Part shown: positions 29,492 through 38,689 of the stretch, piece after piece
How positions within the stretch are numbered: the first letter of the stretch is position 1
Layout: each line of letters opens with the position of its first letter
Source of the DNA: Achromobacter xylosoxidans
GTDB taxonomy: Bacteria; Pseudomonadota; Gammaproteobacteria; Burkholderiales; Burkholderiaceae_B
Length of the DNA stretch: 64,000 nt
NCBI RefSeq assembly: GCF_014490035.1
Contig: NZ_CP061008.1
Location: forward strand, 4,526,001-4,590,000
Direction: 5' to 3'
Translations under genes and position numbers: made by a program
Notes under the pieces: model-generated
Seen by the model: the letters and a program-made list of their open reading frames with translations, nothing else
The model's database searches: none
What the model was told of the DNA's origin: nothing

Positions 29492-29498
29492 TTTTGCC

Positions 29499-29564
29499 GC
29501 AGCGGGACGGCCCGCTGCCGCGCGCGGCCGCAAGGCTGGTGCGTTTGATTCTGGGGACGGCCCC
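29499..29564 (+). promoter_or_regulatory. Guanidine-II (mini-ykkC) riboswitch
   Basis: Two hairpins carry the same ACGG tetraloop. The first is GCAGCGGG/CCCGCTGC at 29499-29518; the second is GGGG/CCCC at 29553-29564, 34 bases further on and about 40 bases ahead of the gene start. Paired stem-loops with ACGR loops upstream of a SugE/EmrE-type gene are the definition of the guanidine-II riboswitch. Guanidinium binding stabilises the two loops and frees the ribosome site, turning on export. Confidence 0.88.
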
Positions 29565-29605
29565 TCGCGCCGGCGGCACGCCGGCAGCACAAGGTAGGAG
29601 TCGTA

Positions 29606-29923
29606 ATGACCTGGATCATCCTGGTACTCGCAGGCCTGTTTGAAATCGTCTGGGCCGTAGGCCTGAAATACACCCACGGATTCACCCGTTTCTGGCCCTC
29701 GGCCATCACCGCGGGAGGCATGGCCATCAGCGTCTGGCTGCTGGCGGTAGCCATGAAATCCCTGCCCCTGGGTACGGCCTATGCGGTATGGGTGGGCATC
29801 GGCACGATCGGCGCCTTCGTGGCCGGCATCGTGCTGTTCGGCGAATCCACCAGCTGGATGCGCATCGCCAGCGTGGCCCTCATCGTGCTGGGCCTGGTGG
29901 GTCTGAAGCTGTCCTCGGCCTAA
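29606..29923 (+). CDS. gdx: Guanidinium exporter (SugE/Gdx, SMR family)
   Basis: 105 residues with four transmembrane helices, the SMR size. The start [32 protein letters not shown] contains the conserved membrane Glu13 that binds proton and substrate. SugE-type (Gdx) proteins export guanidinium. The ribosome site AAGGTAGGAG precedes the ATG. The guanidine-II riboswitch directly upstream supports this substrate over a multidrug role. It converges on the MOSC gene with only 25 bases between them. Confidence 0.93.
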   Translation: MTWIILVLAGLFEIVWAVGLKYTHGFTRFWPSAITAGGMAISVWLLAVAMKSLPLGTAYAVWVGIGTIGAFVAGIVLFGESTSWMRIASVALIVLGLVGLKLSSA

Positions 29924-29948
29924 GGCCCCGGCGGCCGGACCCGCGGAT

Positions 29949-30821
29949 TCAGAAATCCAATTCGATCCCGACCTCGTCGCCGACTTTCAGGCGGGCGCCT
30001 GCGGGCGCGTCCAGGATCGCGTTCTGGCCGAACACCACGCCGATTTCCAGATTGCGGTAGCCAGCCAGCGTACGGCCAGGCTCTTCATACTGTTGCGCGG
30101 TGTTCTGGTCGATATCGGGAATCGAGCAACGGGTGCAAGGCTTGACGAAAGCCATCTTCACGCCCGCGGCCTCGATCATGGCGGTGTGGTCTTCCTCGAA
30201 GGCCTCCCATTCGCCCTGGACCACGATGTTGGGCCGGAAGCGGTCCATCGGCACCGGCGCCACGCCCTTGGCCTGCAGGCGGGCGTTCAGGTCGTCCAGC
30301 GAGGCCTGGTTGGCCACCAGCAGCGGGAAGCCGTCGGCAAAGCCGAAACAGTGCTGGCCCGCGAACGGTTCGGCCAGGTCGGGATGAGCATCCAGCCAGC
30401 GCGACACCCAGTCCGGCTTGGCGTTGCGCTGCGCGGCCGCGTCCACCCTGTACAGGCGGCACGGCGTCTTGAGAAAATCGGAAAACCACTGCCCCGCCGC
30501 CACGCTTTCGCGCCGGCCGGAAGTGGTATCGCTCCACACGGCCACGGACTGCGCCTCTTGTTCCAGTCCCGAGCCGTCCAGGGCTACGTCCAGATCAGGC
30601 ATGCCCGGCGCGGACAAACGCAGCGTATCGGCCGTGAGCGCCGTGCGGATCAGCGCCATCGCGGGCCATTGCCGTTGCGTCATGAACTGGCCGTCGGCGC
30701 CGATCAGCATCCAGCGGCGGTCATGGGCCAGGCCCGCGCGGTCGATGGGCGATTCGTTCAAGGCGATGCCTGCGCAGGACTTGACCGGGTAGATGTGCAG
30801 GCTGAGGATGCGGGCGGACAT
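29949..30821 (-). CDS. MOSC-domain protein (YcbX-like)
   Basis: 290 residues. An N-terminal MOSC_N beta-barrel domain (ILSLHIYPVKSCAGIAL) is followed by a MOSC domain with the conserved Cys motif VKPCTRCSIP. MOSC proteins bind the molybdenum cofactor; YcbX reduces N-hydroxylated compounds such as 6-hydroxylaminopurine. The C-terminal ferredoxin of E. coli YcbX is absent, so a separate electron donor is needed. It is downstream of the ect operon but separated by a terminator. Confidence 0.86.
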   Translation of the reverse strand: MSARILSLHIYPVKSCAGIALNESPIDRAGLAHDRRWMLIGADGQFMTQRQWPAMALIRTALTADTLRLSAPGMPDLDVALDGSGLEQEAQSVAVWSDTTSGRRESVAAGQWFSDFLKTPCRLYRVDAAAQRNAKPDWVSRWLDAHPDLAEPFAGQHCFGFADGFPLLVANQASLDDLNARLQAKGVAPVPMDRFRPNIVVQGEWEAFEEDHTAMIEAAGVKMAFVKPCTRCSIPDIDQNTAQQYEEPGRTLAGYRNLEIGVVFGQNAILDAPAGARLKVGDEVGIELDF

Positions 30822-30878
30822 GGCGTGCGGAGTCTCGATGAGGCGAAGTGCGCAGAGAATAGCAGACGCCCGGAAGAA

Positions 30879-30907
30879 AAAATGCCCAGGCAGCGCCTGG
30901 GCATTTT
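30879..30907 (-). terminator. Terminator of the ectoine operon
   Basis: AAAATGCCCAGGC (30879-30891) pairs perfectly with GCCTGGGCATTTT (30895-30907). On the minus strand the stem runs into six T. It lies 10 bases after the ectD stop. Confidence 0.9.
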
Positions 30908-30917
30908 CACAGGGGCC

Positions 30918-31844
30918 TCAGCCTCCCACCAGCTTCAAGGTATCCAGCGGGGTGACCGCCTTGAATCCCTTGCGCGTCGCGATGTGCTCGGGACGCGGCG
31001 TGAGCCCATACTTGGGCGGATTCAAGGTGTTCTCCATGCTGTTGTAGACCATGAAAACGTTGGCGCGCGGCCACGGCGAGATGTTGCTGTTGGAGCCGTG
31101 CATCGTGTTGCAGTCGAAGAACACCACCGAACCGGCCTTGGCCGTCATGGAGCGGATGCCGCCCTGCTCCACCAGCAGTTGCAGGCTGACGGGGTCCGGC
31201 ACGCCGTACTCCTGTTTCTTCAGCGACTGCTTGTAGTGTTCGTTGGGCGTTTCGCCCACGCACGATATGAACTGACGATGCGATCCGGGCACCAGCATCA
31301 GGGGGCCGTTGCATTCGTTGTTGTCGGTCAGCAGCACCGAGCAGCTCAGCGCACGCATCGCCGGCATGCCGTCTTCGACGTGCCAGGTTTCGAAGTCGGA
31401 GTGCCAGTAGAACTCCTTGCCCTTGAAACCGGGCTTCATGTTGGCGCGCGACTGGTGGATGTACACCTCTGACCCCAGGATCTGCCGCGCCACGTTGACC
31501 AGGCGCGGATCGCGCACCAGGCGCGACAGGATGGGGTTGAGCACGTGCACCATGAAGATCGAGCGCACCGCATTGCTGCCCGGCTCGGTGATGGACTCTT
31601 CGCGGCGCACGATCGAGGGGTCGCGCGTCATGCGCTCGACCTCGGTGGACAGCGCGCGGATTTCATCGTCGGAAAACAGGTTCTCCAGCAGGATGAAGCC
31701 GTCGCGCTCGTATTGCTCGACCTGGCCGGCGTTCAACGCGCTGGCGTACTGGCCGTTTTCATAGACCACCGGATCCTGGCGGGCGATGATGGCGGAACTT
31801 CGATCCGTACGGGAGGCGTACGGATCCTGTGCAGGTGAGATCAT
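30918..31844 (-). CDS. ectD: Ectoine hydroxylase EctD
   Basis: 308 residues. A 2-oxoglutarate/Fe(II) dioxygenase that converts ectoine to 5-hydroxyectoine. The iron triad is His148, Asp150 (FYWHSDFETWH) and His249 (TMHGSNSN), at the positions known for EctD. The signature WHSDFETWHVEDGMP is intact. Last gene of the operon, 17 bases after ectC, followed by a strong terminator. Its presence means the cell can make hydroxyectoine. Confidence 0.97.
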   Translation of the reverse strand: MISPAQDPYASRTDRSSAIIARQDPVVYENGQYASALNAGQVEQYERDGFILLENLFSDDEIRALSTEVERMTRDPSIVRREESITEPGSNAVRSIFMVHVLNPILSRLVRDPRLVNVARQILGSEVYIHQSRANMKPGFKGKEFYWHSDFETWHVEDGMPAMRALSCSVLLTDNNECNGPLMLVPGSHRQFISCVGETPNEHYKQSLKKQEYGVPDPVSLQLLVEQGGIRSMTAKAGSVVFFDCNTMHGSNSNISPWPRANVFMVYNSMENTLNPPKYGLTPRPEHIATRKGFKAVTPLDTLKLVGG

Positions 31845-31861
31845 GCGAACCTCCTTGTATT

Positions 31862-32266
31862 TCAGGCCGCTTGGGCTTCGGCTTCAGGCAAGGCGTAGAC
31901 GCCTTCTTTATCGTGCACTTCCTGGCCGGTCAGCGGCGGGTTGAAGACGCAGATGACGCGCAGCGGCTCCTTGCCGCCGCACAGCCAGTGCTCATCGTGT
32001 TCGTTCAGGGCGTAGACCACGCCGGGTCCCAGTTCGTACTTCTTGCCGTCGGCGATGGTCTCGATGGAACCGTCGCCTTCGATGCACCACACCGCTTCAA
32101 GATGGTTCTTGTAGTGGATGTGGGTGCGGCCGCCCGGAAAGATGGTGGTCTCGTGAAAGGAGAAGCCCATGCCGTCCTTCTTCAGCAGCACGCGGCGGCT
32201 GACCCAGGTATCCGTGCGGACTTCGTCGGCGGTGCCGATCACATCTTTGACATTGCGTACGATCAT
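31862..32266 (-). CDS. ectC: L-ectoine synthase EctC
   Basis: 134 residues. A cupin enzyme that cyclises N-gamma-acetyl-diaminobutyrate to ectoine. The start MIVRNVKDVIGT and the cupin segment THIHYKNHLEAVWCIEGDG are typical. The start overlaps the ectB stop by four bases (ATGA), so it is translated with ectB. Confidence 0.97.
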   Translation of the reverse strand: MIVRNVKDVIGTADEVRTDTWVSRRVLLKKDGMGFSFHETTIFPGGRTHIHYKNHLEAVWCIEGDGSIETIADGKKYELGPGVVYALNEHDEHWLCGGKEPLRVICVFNPPLTGQEVHDKEGVYALPEAEAQAA

Positions 32267-33570
32267 TGACGTTTTCCTCCAAATTTCAGGATGCGGGCGG
32301 ACTGCCCTTCTTCGGCGAGCGCTTCCGCGACGCTGGCTTCGATCACGTCCAGGCCCTTGCCCAGCAGTTCTTCCTCGATGGTCAGGGCGGGCAATAGCTT
32401 CAGCACCTCATCGTGCGCGCCGGACGTCTCGATCACCACGCCCTTCTTGAAGGCGCTTTGCGCGATGCGGTTGGCCAGCGCCGGCGTGGCGTTGCAGACC
32501 AGCCCCTGGATCAGGCCGCGGCCGCGCACCGACAGGCCGGCATTGGGATAGCTATGCACCAGGTTCTCCAGCCAGTCGCGCACCTGGCGCTCCTTGCGCT
32601 GGATCTCGGCGGTGAAGGCTGTGTTGGCCCAATAGGTTTCCAAGGCCTGGGCCGCCGTGACGAAAGCCAGGTTGTTGCCGCGGAAGGTGCCGCTGTGGGC
32701 GCCGGGTTTCCAGATGTCCAGCTCGGGCTTCATCAGCACCAGCGACATCGGCAGGCCGAAGCCAGACAGCGATTTCGACAGGGTGATGATGTCGGGGCGG
32801 ATGCCGGCGGCCTCGAAGCTGAAGAAGGTGCCGGTGCGGCCGCAGCCGACCTGGATGTCGTCCACGATCAGCAACATGTCGTGGCGCTTGCACAGCTTTT
32901 CCAGTTCCTTCAGCCAGCGCAGCGTTGCCACGTTGACGCCGCCTTCGCCCTGCACCGTTTCCACGATGACGGCCGCCGGCTTGTCCATGCCGCTGCTGGG
33001 GTCCTCCAGCATGCGCTCCAGATAGGCCATGGTGTCCACGTCCGGACCGAAGTATCCGTCATAGGGCATGAAGGTGGTGTTGCCCAACGCATAGCCGGAC
33101 GCGTCGCGGAACTTCATGTTGGCCGTCACGGCCAGCGAACCGCCGCTCACGCCATGAAACCCGTGAGTGAACGAGATGACGTTGGGACGCCCCTTGACCT
33201 GGCGCGCGATCTTCAGCGCGGCTTCCACCGCGTTGGTGCCGGTGGGACCGGTGAACTGCAAGGTGTACTGCCAGTTGCGCGGCTTGAGCAGCACGCGGTC
33301 CACCGTCTCCAGGAAACGCTTCTTCGCGCTGGTGGCCATGTCCAGGCCGTGCACCACGCCGTCCGACTGGACGTACTCCAGCAGCTTTTCCTTGAGAACA
33401 GGATTGTTGTGGCCATAGTTCAGCGTGCCGGCGCCGCTGAAGAAATCGATGTATTCGGTGCCGTCTTCATCGATCAGGGTCGAGCCCCTGGCCTGGCTGA
33501 ATATCACGGGGAACGACCGGATGTAGCCCCGTACCTCCGACTCCATCCGGTCAAAGATCTTCAAGTCCAT
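32263..33570 (-). CDS. ectB: L-2,4-diaminobutyrate transaminase EctB
   Basis: 435 residues. A PLP class III aminotransferase that makes 2,4-diaminobutyrate from aspartate semialdehyde and glutamate, the first step of ectoine synthesis. The start MDLKIFDRMESEVRGYIRSFP is characteristic. The PLP lysine is Lys266 in LSKSLSG, and IVETVQGEGG and IVDDIQVGCGRTG flank it. A 122-base gap separates it from ectA; the gap contains a small hairpin and a GAATACCGGG promoter-like motif. Confidence 0.97.
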   Translation of the reverse strand: MDLKIFDRMESEVRGYIRSFPVIFSQARGSTLIDEDGTEYIDFFSGAGTLNYGHNNPVLKEKLLEYVQSDGVVHGLDMATSAKKRFLETVDRVLLKPRNWQYTLQFTGPTGTNAVEAALKIARQVKGRPNVISFTHGFHGVSGGSLAVTANMKFRDASGYALGNTTFMPYDGYFGPDVDTMAYLERMLEDPSSGMDKPAAVIVETVQGEGGVNVATLRWLKELEKLCKRHDMLLIVDDIQVGCGRTGTFFSFEAAGIRPDIITLSKSLSGFGLPMSLVLMKPELDIWKPGAHSGTFRGNNLAFVTAAQALETYWANTAFTAEIQRKERQVRDWLENLVHSYPNAGLSVRGRGLIQGLVCNATPALANRIAQSAFKKGVVIETSGAHDEVLKLLPALTIEEELLGKGLDVIEASVAEALAEEGQSARILKFGGKRQ

Positions 33571-33692
33571 GATTAATCCTCCCTTTTCATCTCATAAGTG
33601 GACGGACGGCCAGAACCCCTCCGGGTGCGCTTGCGCATCCGGATCTGCCAACCATCCCGGTATTCGATAAGACCGCTGGGCTTGCGCCGCCC

Positions 33693-34253
33693 CTAGGGGG
33701 CCGGCAAGGCGAACGGACCTATCCTCAACAACATCTCGTCGTCGTGGTCCGCGCCGCCGAACAGTTGCCGGTCGAAGAACGGCTGCTCGGAGACGTGGGC
33801 GCCAAGTTCGCCGGCCAGGCCGGCAAAGCTGCGGCGCGATGCCTGGTTGTCAGGCCCCACCGTGGTTTCGAGATAGCGGACATGCTCGAGACCCTTGCGG
33901 CGCAAGAGCTCGCGAAGCATGGCGCGGCCCAGTCGATGGCCGCGTGCGCGGGTGTGCACCGCGACCTGCCAGACAAACAAGGTGTCGGGCCGGTCCGGGA
34001 TCACATATGCGGAGATAAAACCGTCGATGCGTCCGCCGGCGCTTTCGGCCAGGACGCAGGTGTCGCGAAAATGCTCAGCGAGGAGCAGGTACGCGTAGAG
34101 GGAATTCAGGTCGAGCGGCGGGCACTCGGAAATGAGGCGGTGGATGGCGGCGCCGTCTTTGCGGTCGGGCAGACGCATGGTATGGGTCTGCGCGCTGACC
34201 GCCGGCGCCACGGCACTTGAGAGGGTTGGGGTATCCAGTTCGGTTTTCTTCAT
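33693..34253 (-). CDS. ectA: L-2,4-diaminobutyrate acetyltransferase EctA
   Basis: 186 residues. A GNAT enzyme that acetylates diaminobutyrate at the gamma nitrogen. The [19 protein letters not shown] start of the GNAT core and the acetyl-CoA loop [15 protein letters not shown] are visible. The start overlaps the ectR stop by four bases, so the regulator and enzyme are co-translated. Confidence 0.96.
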   Translation of the reverse strand: MKKTELDTPTLSSAVAPAVSAQTHTMRLPDRKDGAAIHRLISECPPLDLNSLYAYLLLAEHFRDTCVLAESAGGRIDGFISAYVIPDRPDTLFVWQVAVHTRARGHRLGRAMLRELLRRKGLEHVRYLETTVGPDNQASRRSFAGLAGELGAHVSEQPFFDRQLFGGADHDDEMLLRIGPFALPAP

Positions 34254-34798
34254 GCAACGATTCCCGATTCAGGGGGTGCCCCGCCCGTGGGCACTTCAAG
34301 GATGGGCGACGACACGTCGCCATGCGTGTCGGCGGCGGCCTGGCCGTCCTGTTCCATGAGCGCCACGATGCGCTCCAGGGACAGCGTGATGGTGGCCTGT
34401 TCCAGTTCGGGCAAGGCATTGAGCGCGTCGGCCAGATGCTTTTGCAGCGGCGACGGCGCGCCTTGCGCCAACTCGCGGCCCGCGTCGGTGGCCGTGACGA
34501 ATACGATGCGGCGGTCTTCGCGGCCGCGTTCGCGGCGGATCAAGCCCTTGTCTTCCAGGCGATCCAGGATCCCGACCACGGTGCTGGGACTGACGTGCAT
34601 TTCGCGGCTGATCGCGGTGGCCGTCATCGGGCCGTTGGCGATCACGGTGCGCAGGCACATCAGCTGCGGCGCCGTAATGTGACTGACCGCGGATAGCTGG
34701 CGCGAATGCAAGGCGATGGAACGCGTGATGCGGCGCAGCGCCCGCAAGATGCGCAAATCGTATTGCTGTGAGGGATCGGATTTCGCGGCGTCAGTCAT
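34250..34798 (-). CDS. ectR: MarR-family ectoine operon regulator EctR
   Basis: 182 residues. A winged-helix MarR protein ([40 protein letters not shown]). EctR1-type MarR proteins repress ect operons in other bacteria by binding near the promoter. Here ectR is the first gene of the operon, so it would regulate itself. A perfect inverted repeat lies over its -10 box. The signal that relieves repression is not known from the sequence. Confidence 0.9.
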   Translation of the reverse strand: MTDAAKSDPSQQYDLRILRALRRITRSIALHSRQLSAVSHITAPQLMCLRTVIANGPMTATAISREMHVSPSTVVGILDRLEDKGLIRRERGREDRRIVFVTATDAGRELAQGAPSPLQKHLADALNALPELEQATITLSLERIVALMEQDGQAAADTHGDVSSPILEVPTGGAPPESGIVA

Positions 34799-34822
34799 GG
34801 GAAAAAGCGTGTTCGGTCAAAT

Positions 34823-34840
34823 TCATTTCTACACAAATGA
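34823..34840 (-). promoter_or_regulatory. Inverted repeat, candidate EctR operator
   Basis: TCATTT (34823-34828) is an exact inverted repeat of AAATGA (34835-34840), with a six-base spacer. It overlaps the -10 box and predicted start of the ectR promoter, where a MarR dimer would block RNA polymerase. Confidence 0.65.
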
Positions 34841-34865
34841 TATGCGCACGATTCATTCCCGTCAA
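34837..34865 (-). promoter_or_regulatory. Sigma70-type promoter of the ect operon
   Basis: On the minus strand, TTGACG (34860-34865) and TATCAT (34837-34842) are separated by 17 bases. This is the best promoter in the 260-base gap between ectR and the divergent RpiR gene and lies 39 bases ahead of the ectR start. Confidence 0.8.
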
Positions 34866-35058
34866 ACAAAAATCCCGTTGCATGATGTAAGTAAATAAGC
34901 GCCTATTTGCTGGAATTGGCAGCGAATTTCAAGGACTTACCTGAGAATAGCCTTGCCTTCGCCGACAAGCGTTCTAGGTGGAAATCCTTATAAAAACATA
35001 TGTTTTTTTATCGAACACGGATTTATCATCTGTTTTTTACGCACCCCAGCCGCCGTAC

Positions 35059-35991
35059 ATGTCCTTGCCGTCCGACCTCCTTCTGACCCTCCAGGAAAAA
35101 CTGGAACAACTGCCGCCGGAACTGCAGCGGGCGGCGCACTGGGTCGTGGCACACCCCGCCGAGGTCGGCCTGTGGTCCATGCGGCGCCAGGCCCAGACCC
35201 TGGGCGTGGCGCCGGCAACCATGCTGCGGCTGGCGCGGGCCGTCGGCTTTTCCAGCTACGAGGATTTCCGCCAACCCTTCCAGCAGGCCCTGGCTGGACA
35301 CGCTACGCCAGGACTGCGTGACCGCGCCGCCGCGCTGCAGGCGGCGGCGGGCGAACCCGCGGCGGCCGGGCACGACGTGCTCACCGACTATCAGGTCCAG
35401 GCCATGAGCTCAGTCTGCGCGCTGAACCCGCCCTCCGCCTTCGACGCTGCGGTGCAGACCCTGCTGGAAGCCAGGCAGGTCGGCTTCCTGGGTACCCGCT
35501 CGGCTTTCGGCATCGCATTCCAGATGCGCTATGCGTACCAGCTGGTGCGGCGCAACAGCGTGCTCATCGACGGTCTGGGCGGCGCCCCCGCCGAACAGGC
35601 CGACAACCTGGGAACCGGCGATGCGCTCATCGTGATCTCGCAGGCGCCCTATCCCACCGCCACCGTGCAGCTGGCCCGCCAGGCCGTGCAGCGCGGCGTG
35701 GCGCTGATCGCGCTGACCGATGACCCCTTGTCGCCGCTGGCGGTCGACGCCCGCCACACCTTGCGCTTCGCGCCCCCGGATCGCGAAGGCGTGCGGGCGC
35801 GCCCGGCGCGCCAGGGCCCCGGGTCGTTCTTCCACACCACCGCCGGCCTGCTCGGCCTGGCCGAGCACCTGATCGCCCGCCTGACCGCGCGCGGCGGCGA
35901 GGAAGTGCTGAACCGCCTGACCGAAGTGGAGCAGCGCCTGCTCAACGACAACGTTTACTGGAGCAGCGCGCCGCCGCGCCGCCCCGCCTGA
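35059..35991 (+). CDS. RpiR-family transcriptional regulator (HTH plus SIS domain)
   Basis: 310 residues. The N-terminal HTH_6 domain (LPPELQRAAHWVVAHPAEVG, then QTLGVAPATMLRLARAVGF) is followed by a SIS sugar-isomerase fold (VQTLLEARQVGFLGTRSA, ALIVISQAPYPTATVQLA) that usually binds a phosphosugar or similar ligand. Start chosen at the ATG at 35059 (MSLPSDLLL); a GTG at 34978 would add 27 low-complexity residues. The aminotransferase gene begins 48 bases after its stop, so it likely controls the aminotransferase-TRAP unit. Divergent from ectR. Confidence 0.86.
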   Translation: MSLPSDLLLTLQEKLEQLPPELQRAAHWVVAHPAEVGLWSMRRQAQTLGVAPATMLRLARAVGFSSYEDFRQPFQQALAGHATPGLRDRAAALQAAAGEPAAAGHDVLTDYQVQAMSSVCALNPPSAFDAAVQTLLEARQVGFLGTRSAFGIAFQMRYAYQLVRRNSVLIDGLGGAPAEQADNLGTGDALIVISQAPYPTATVQLARQAVQRGVALIALTDDPLSPLAVDARHTLRFAPPDREGVRARPARQGPGSFFHTTAGLLGLAEHLIARLTARGGEEVLNRLTEVEQRLLNDNVYWSSAPPRRPA

Positions 35992-36039
35992 CATCCCGTC
36001 CGGATTCGCCTTCAACCTCCTGCATTGCGGAATCGCCCC

Positions 36040-37380
36040 ATGAGCCACACCCATGTCATGCATCGTTCATTGCGCCAGACGCCTCCCGTCGCAGTCCGCG
36101 GCCAGGGCGTGTGGGTCTATGACAGCTCCGGCCGCTCCTACCTCGACGGTTCGGGCGGCGCGGCGGTCTCCTGCCTGGGACACAACCACCCTGACATCCA
36201 GGCCGCCATGCACGCGCAGATCGACGCGCTGGCCTATGCCCACACCAGCTTTTTCACAACCGAGGTCGCGGAACAACTGGCCGAGCGCCTGGTAGCCGAT
36301 GCGCCGCCAGGCATTTCCCACGCCTACTTCGTCTCGGGCGGCTCGGAAGCCGTCGAAGCCGCGCTGAAAATGGCGCGGCAGTATTTCGTGGAAATCGGCC
36401 AGCCGGAACGCCGCCACATCGTCGCGCGGCGCCAGAGCTATCACGGCAACACGCTGGGCGCGCTGGCGGTGGGCGGCAATGCCTGGCGCCGCGCGCAGTT
36501 CGCGCCGCTGTTGATCGAGGTCGAGCACGTGTCGCCCTGCTACGCCTACCGCGACCAGCGCGAGGACGAAAGCCCCGAGCAATATGGCGAGCGCCTGGCG
36601 CAGGAACTGGAACAGACCTTTGAGCGCCTGGGTCCGGGCACGGTGATGGCTTTCGTGGCCGAACCCGTGGTCGGCGCCACCGCCGGCGCCGTCACGGCGG
36701 TGCCGGGCTATTTCCGCCGTATCCGCGAAGTCTGCGACCGTCACGGCGTGCTGCTGATCGCCGACGAGGTCATGTGCGGCATGGGCCGCACCGGCACGCT
36801 GTACGCGGTGGAACAGGAAGGCGTCACGCCTGACCTGATCACCATCGCCAAGGGCCTGGGCGGCGGCTATCAGCCGATCGGCGCGGTGATGGTGCAGCAG
36901 CGCATCGTGGAGGCCATGCAGCAAGGCAGCGGCTTCTTCCAGCATGGCCATACCTACCTGGGCCATGCGATCGCCTGCGCCGCGTCGCTCGCCGTGCAGG
37001 AAGTGATCCGGCGCGACGGCCTGCTGGCGCGCGTGCAAGCGCAGGGCGCAGGCTTGCGCCAGCGGCTGGACAGCGCGCTGGGCGCGCATCCGCACGTCGG
37101 CGACATCCGCGGCCGCGGCCTCTTCATGGGCATCGAGCTGGTGCAGGACCGCGCCAGCAAGCAGACCTTCGACCCCGCGCTGTCGCTGCACGCCCGCATC
37201 AAGCGCGAGGCCATGGCGCGCGGCCTGATGGTCTACCCGATGGGCGGCACCATCGACGGCCGCCACGGCGACCACGTGTTGCTCGCCCCGCCCTTCATCA
37301 TCTCCGACGATGAGCTGGACCAGTTGACCGAACGTCTGAGCGGCGCCATCGACGCCGCTATCGCGCAGGCGCGCGCCTAG
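36040..37380 (+). CDS. Class III (omega) aminotransferase
   Basis: 446 residues, PLP fold type I. The PLP Lys271 is in LITIAKGLGGGYQ, and LLIADEVMCGMGRTGTL and YFVSGGSEAVEAALKMARQY are class III signatures. It would transfer an amino group from a terminal or alpha amine to a keto acid. It is not EctB-like in its N-terminus. It lies between an RpiR regulator and a TAXI-TRAP importer, which suggests catabolism of the imported compound. Substrate cannot be read from sequence. Confidence 0.85.
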   Translation: MSHTHVMHRSLRQTPPVAVRGQGVWVYDSSGRSYLDGSGGAAVSCLGHNHPDIQAAMHAQIDALAYAHTSFFTTEVAEQLAERLVADAPPGISHAYFVSGGSEAVEAALKMARQYFVEIGQPERRHIVARRQSYHGNTLGALAVGGNAWRRAQFAPLLIEVEHVSPCYAYRDQREDESPEQYGERLAQELEQTFERLGPGTVMAFVAEPVVGATAGAVTAVPGYFRRIREVCDRHGVLLIADEVMCGMGRTGTLYAVEQEGVTPDLITIAKGLGGGYQPIGAVMVQQRIVEAMQQGSGFFQHGHTYLGHAIACAASLAVQEVIRRDGLLARVQAQGAGLRQRLDSALGAHPHVGDIRGRGLFMGIELVQDRASKQTFDPALSLHARIKREAMARGLMVYPMGGTIDGRHGDHVLLAPPFIISDDELDQLTERLSGAIDAAIAQARA

Positions 37381-37536
37381 CCGCCTGCTGCAAGCGCGGC
37401 GCAAGGGATTGCGCCGCGCCGCCCGCCTGGCGCGGGCTCGTGATGATACGCACAGGGTGCTCCGCGGCTCGCGGGGCGCACCAACCGCCGGCCAAGACCG
37501 GCAATATCACGGGGAAAAACCCCAAAAGGAGTTTGC

Positions 37537-38541
37537 ATGACCACGTCCGTCAAACACCCCTTGGGCCATCGCAACGCCTGGACGCTCGCAGCCGCGGGCC
37601 TCGCCACGGCCTTGCTGTCCACGGCGCCGGCGCCCGCCGCCGCTCAACAGAAGTTCGTCAGCATCGGTACGGGCGGCGTCACCGGCGTCTACTATGCCGC
37701 CGGCGGCGCCATCTGCCGCCTGGTCAATAAAGACCGCTCCAGCCACGGCATCCGCTGCTCGGTCGAATCGACCGGCGGCTCGGTCTTCAACGCCAACACC
37801 ATCAAGGCCGGCGAACTGGACCTGGGCGTGGTGCAATCCGACGTGGGCTTCAACGCCTACAAGGGCGAAGGCCAGTTCAAGCAGGCCGGGCCGTACACCA
37901 AGCTGCGCTCGGTGTTCTCCATCCACCCCGAGCCCTTCACCGTCGTGACGCGCAAGGAAGCGAACGTCAAGAGCTTCGAAGACCTCAAGGGCAAGCGCTT
38001 CAACGTCGGCAACCCTGGCTCGGGCACGCGCGCCTCGATGGAGGAGTTGCTGAGCACCATGGGCTGGACCCTGAAGGACTTCTCGCTGGCGTCCGAACTG
38101 CGTCCCGACGAGCACGGCTCGGCGCTGTGCGACGGCAAGATCGACGGCTTCTTCTATGGCGTGGGCCACCCCTCGGCCAACATCCAGGACCCCACCACCA
38201 GCTGCGGCGCCAAGCTCGTGTCGCTGACCGGCCCGGCCGTGGACAAGCTGGTCGAGAAGTACCCGTACTACGCCCACGCCTCCATTCCGGCCGGGCTGTA
38301 TCCGAACAACCCGACGGAAACCAAGACCTACGGCGTGACGGCCACCTTCGTCACCTCGGCCGACGTGCCCGAAGCCACCGTCTACACCGTGGTCAAGGCG
38401 GTGTTCGACAACTTCGACGACTTCAAGAAGCTGCATCCCGCGTTCGCCAACCTGAAGGCGGCGGACATGGTGAAGAACGGGCTGTCGGCGCCGCTGCATC
38501 CGGGCGCCGAGAAGTACTTCAAGGAAAAGGGCCTGCTCTGA
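37537..38541 (+). CDS. TAXI-family TRAP transporter solute-binding protein
   Basis: 334 residues with a signal peptide ending near APAAAQQ. The mature start [27 protein letters not shown] is the TAXI signature, and [18 protein letters not shown] follows. TAXI binding proteins feed single-polypeptide TRAP permeases; many bind glutamate or other dicarboxylates, but the ligand here is unknown. AAAAGGA precedes the ATG. The permease gene follows after 148 bases. Confidence 0.92.
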   Translation: MTTSVKHPLGHRNAWTLAAAGLATALLSTAPAPAAAQQKFVSIGTGGVTGVYYAAGGAICRLVNKDRSSHGIRCSVESTGGSVFNANTIKAGELDLGVVQSDVGFNAYKGEGQFKQAGPYTKLRSVFSIHPEPFTVVTRKEANVKSFEDLKGKRFNVGNPGSGTRASMEELLSTMGWTLKDFSLASELRPDEHGSALCDGKIDGFFYGVGHPSANIQDPTTSCGAKLVSLTGPAVDKLVEKYPYYAHASIPAGLYPNNPTETKTYGVTATFVTSADVPEATVYTVVKAVFDNFDDFKKLHPAFANLKAADMVKNGLSAPLHPGAEKYFKEKGLL

Positions 38542-38689
38542 GGCCCGGGCCCAAGGGCCGCTGAAACGGCACGCCAGCGGAGCCGGGTCCAGCCCGGCCA
38601 CGCAGGCTGCCGTCCCTGACGCACAGCAAGCGCGGGGACTCAACGCGCGCCGCGCCGCCGGCGCGCGCCATGACACGTAGGGGAATTTC

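Noticed and set aside
29606..29923. Multidrug efflux (EmrE) assignment
   Set aside because: The guanidine-II riboswitch and SugE-type sequence favour guanidinium export.
30918..34798. Aspartokinase ask_ect as part of the ectoine operon
   Set aside because: No aspartokinase gene is found next to ectRABCD; the operon ends at a clear terminator after ectD.
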